A program made the position numbers and the translations under genes. The notes beneath the pieces were generated by a model. The model saw only the letters and a list, made by a program, of their open reading frames with translations, had not been told where the DNA came from and ran no database searches. Below are positions 5,371 through 5,894 of a DNA stretch of 5,894 nucleotides, piece by piece (position 1 is the stretch's first letter; every line of letters begins with the position of its first letter). Source of the DNA: Candidatus Neomicrothrix sp. UBA825 (GTDB taxonomy: Bacteria > Actinomycetota > Acidimicrobiia > Acidimicrobiales > UBA8592); the NCBI GenBank assembly GCA_002295705.1, contig DBHP01000112.1, positions 2,287 through 8,180 on the forward strand. Direction: 5' to 3'.

Positions 5371-5894
5371 ATGCAAATACATCTGATTGACGGTACATAC
5401 GAACTTTTTAGGCACTTCTTTGGCGCTCCCTCTCATATTAATGGCAAAGGTCAGGAAGTTGGGGCCGTACGAGCCGTTGCCAGCAGCATGCTCTCTATGG
5501 TCAACCAAGGCGCAACTCATATCGGTATAGCAACTGATCATGTGATTACGTCTTTCAGAAATGAACTTTATGACGGCTATAAAGATGGTTCCGATCTTGA
5601 TCCAGTCATACTTGGCCAGTTCAACTTACTTGAAGAAGTTTTAGACTCACTGGGCTTCATGATTTTCCCAATGATTGACTTTGAAGCTGATGATGGTCTC
5701 GGAGCTGCTGCCCGCAAAGCAACACTTAATCCAGATGTTGAGCAAGTAATCATATGCACTCCAGACAAAGACCTAGGACAGTGCCTTACTCAAGATGAGA
5801 AAATTATTCAATACGATCGGCGAAAGGAACAACGAATAACCTACGAAACAGTTATTGAGAAATTTGGTGTGGCACCTGAATCAATCCCAGACTA
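5371..5894 (+). CDS. 5'-3' exonuclease (FEN/PolA-N-like), N-terminal part, truncated by window end
   Basis: The frame is open from ATG 5371 to the last base, giving 174 codons with no stop. An in-frame stop at 5356-5358 makes this ATG the first start, and MQIHLIDGTYELFR fits the family. The metal-binding acidic residues of the 5' nuclease fold are present: D7, D56 in ATDH, E105-A-D107-D108, and D132/D134 in TPDKD. R63 and the GYK at 69-71 match the helical-arch region of PolA-type 5' nucleases. The sequence ends at SIPDY, where the helix-3-turn-helix DNA-binding motif begins. 'DGTYELFR' and the lack of the YKxxR pattern differ from PolA, pointing to the stand-alone exonuclease type of actinobacteria, but the missing 3' part could in principle hold a polymerase domain. 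It probably removes flaps or RNA primers. Its ribosome site is poor (AAAAAAAGC before the ATG), so it may depend on coupling or readthrough from the epimerase gene. Confidence 0.88.
   Translation, partial: MQIHLIDGTYELFRHFFGAPSHINGKGQEVGAVRAVASSMLSMVNQGATHIGIATDHVITSFRNELYDGYKDGSDLDPVILGQFNLLEEVLDSLGFMIFPMIDFEADDGLGAAARKATLNPDVEQVIICTPDKDLGQCLTQDEKIIQYDRRKEQRITYETVIEKFGVAPESIPD

Overview
The window reads as chromosomal, AT-rich DNA from a bacterium that is probably an actinomycetote, possibly of a low-GC aquatic lineage such as a marine Acidimicrobiia relative. The evidence is the tRNA-Ser / SRP RNA / dnaX / recR neighbourhood, the 'RSRT' form of the DnaX arginine-finger motif, a methylmalonyl-CoA epimerase gene next to a thiolase gene (a pairing also seen in Mycobacterium and Streptomyces), and a short 5'-3' exonuclease of a type I associate with actinobacteria. 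The assignment comes from recalled family features, not from a search.

Layout, left to right. Positions 1-669 hold the 3' part of a serine-hydrolase gene (class C beta-lactamase/esterase fold), cut by the window edge. A tRNA-Ser(GGA) follows on the minus strand, 11 bases away. Next come a promoter and an SRP (4.5S-type) RNA on the plus strand, whose terminal helix extends beyond the usual small bacterial form. dnaX (clamp-loader tau/gamma subunit) follows, then a 14-codon ORF that overlaps the dnaX stop on one side and the recR start on the other, then recR. This is a replication/repair block. It ends in a strong hairpin just after recR. About 300 bases without a gene lie between recR and the converging thiolase gene; they contain one perfect DnaA box and several inverted repeats. 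The thiolase gene (minus) and the methylmalonyl-CoA epimerase gene (plus) diverge from a short spacer. Downstream of the epimerase is the start of a 5'-3' exonuclease gene that runs off the window.

Functionally there are two modules. One is DNA replication/repair plus protein targeting: DnaX loads the sliding clamp, RecR works with RecO/RecF at gaps, and the SRP RNA targets membrane proteins with Ffh. The other is acyl-CoA metabolism: the thiolase makes or breaks acetoacetyl-CoA, and the epimerase interconverts methylmalonyl-CoA epimers on the propionyl-CoA to succinyl-CoA route.

No mobile element, CRISPR array or defence system is visible. The most unusual item is the tiny ORF bridging dnaX and recR, in the place where ybaB often sits. 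The extended SRP RNA helix and the gene-free convergent region come next.
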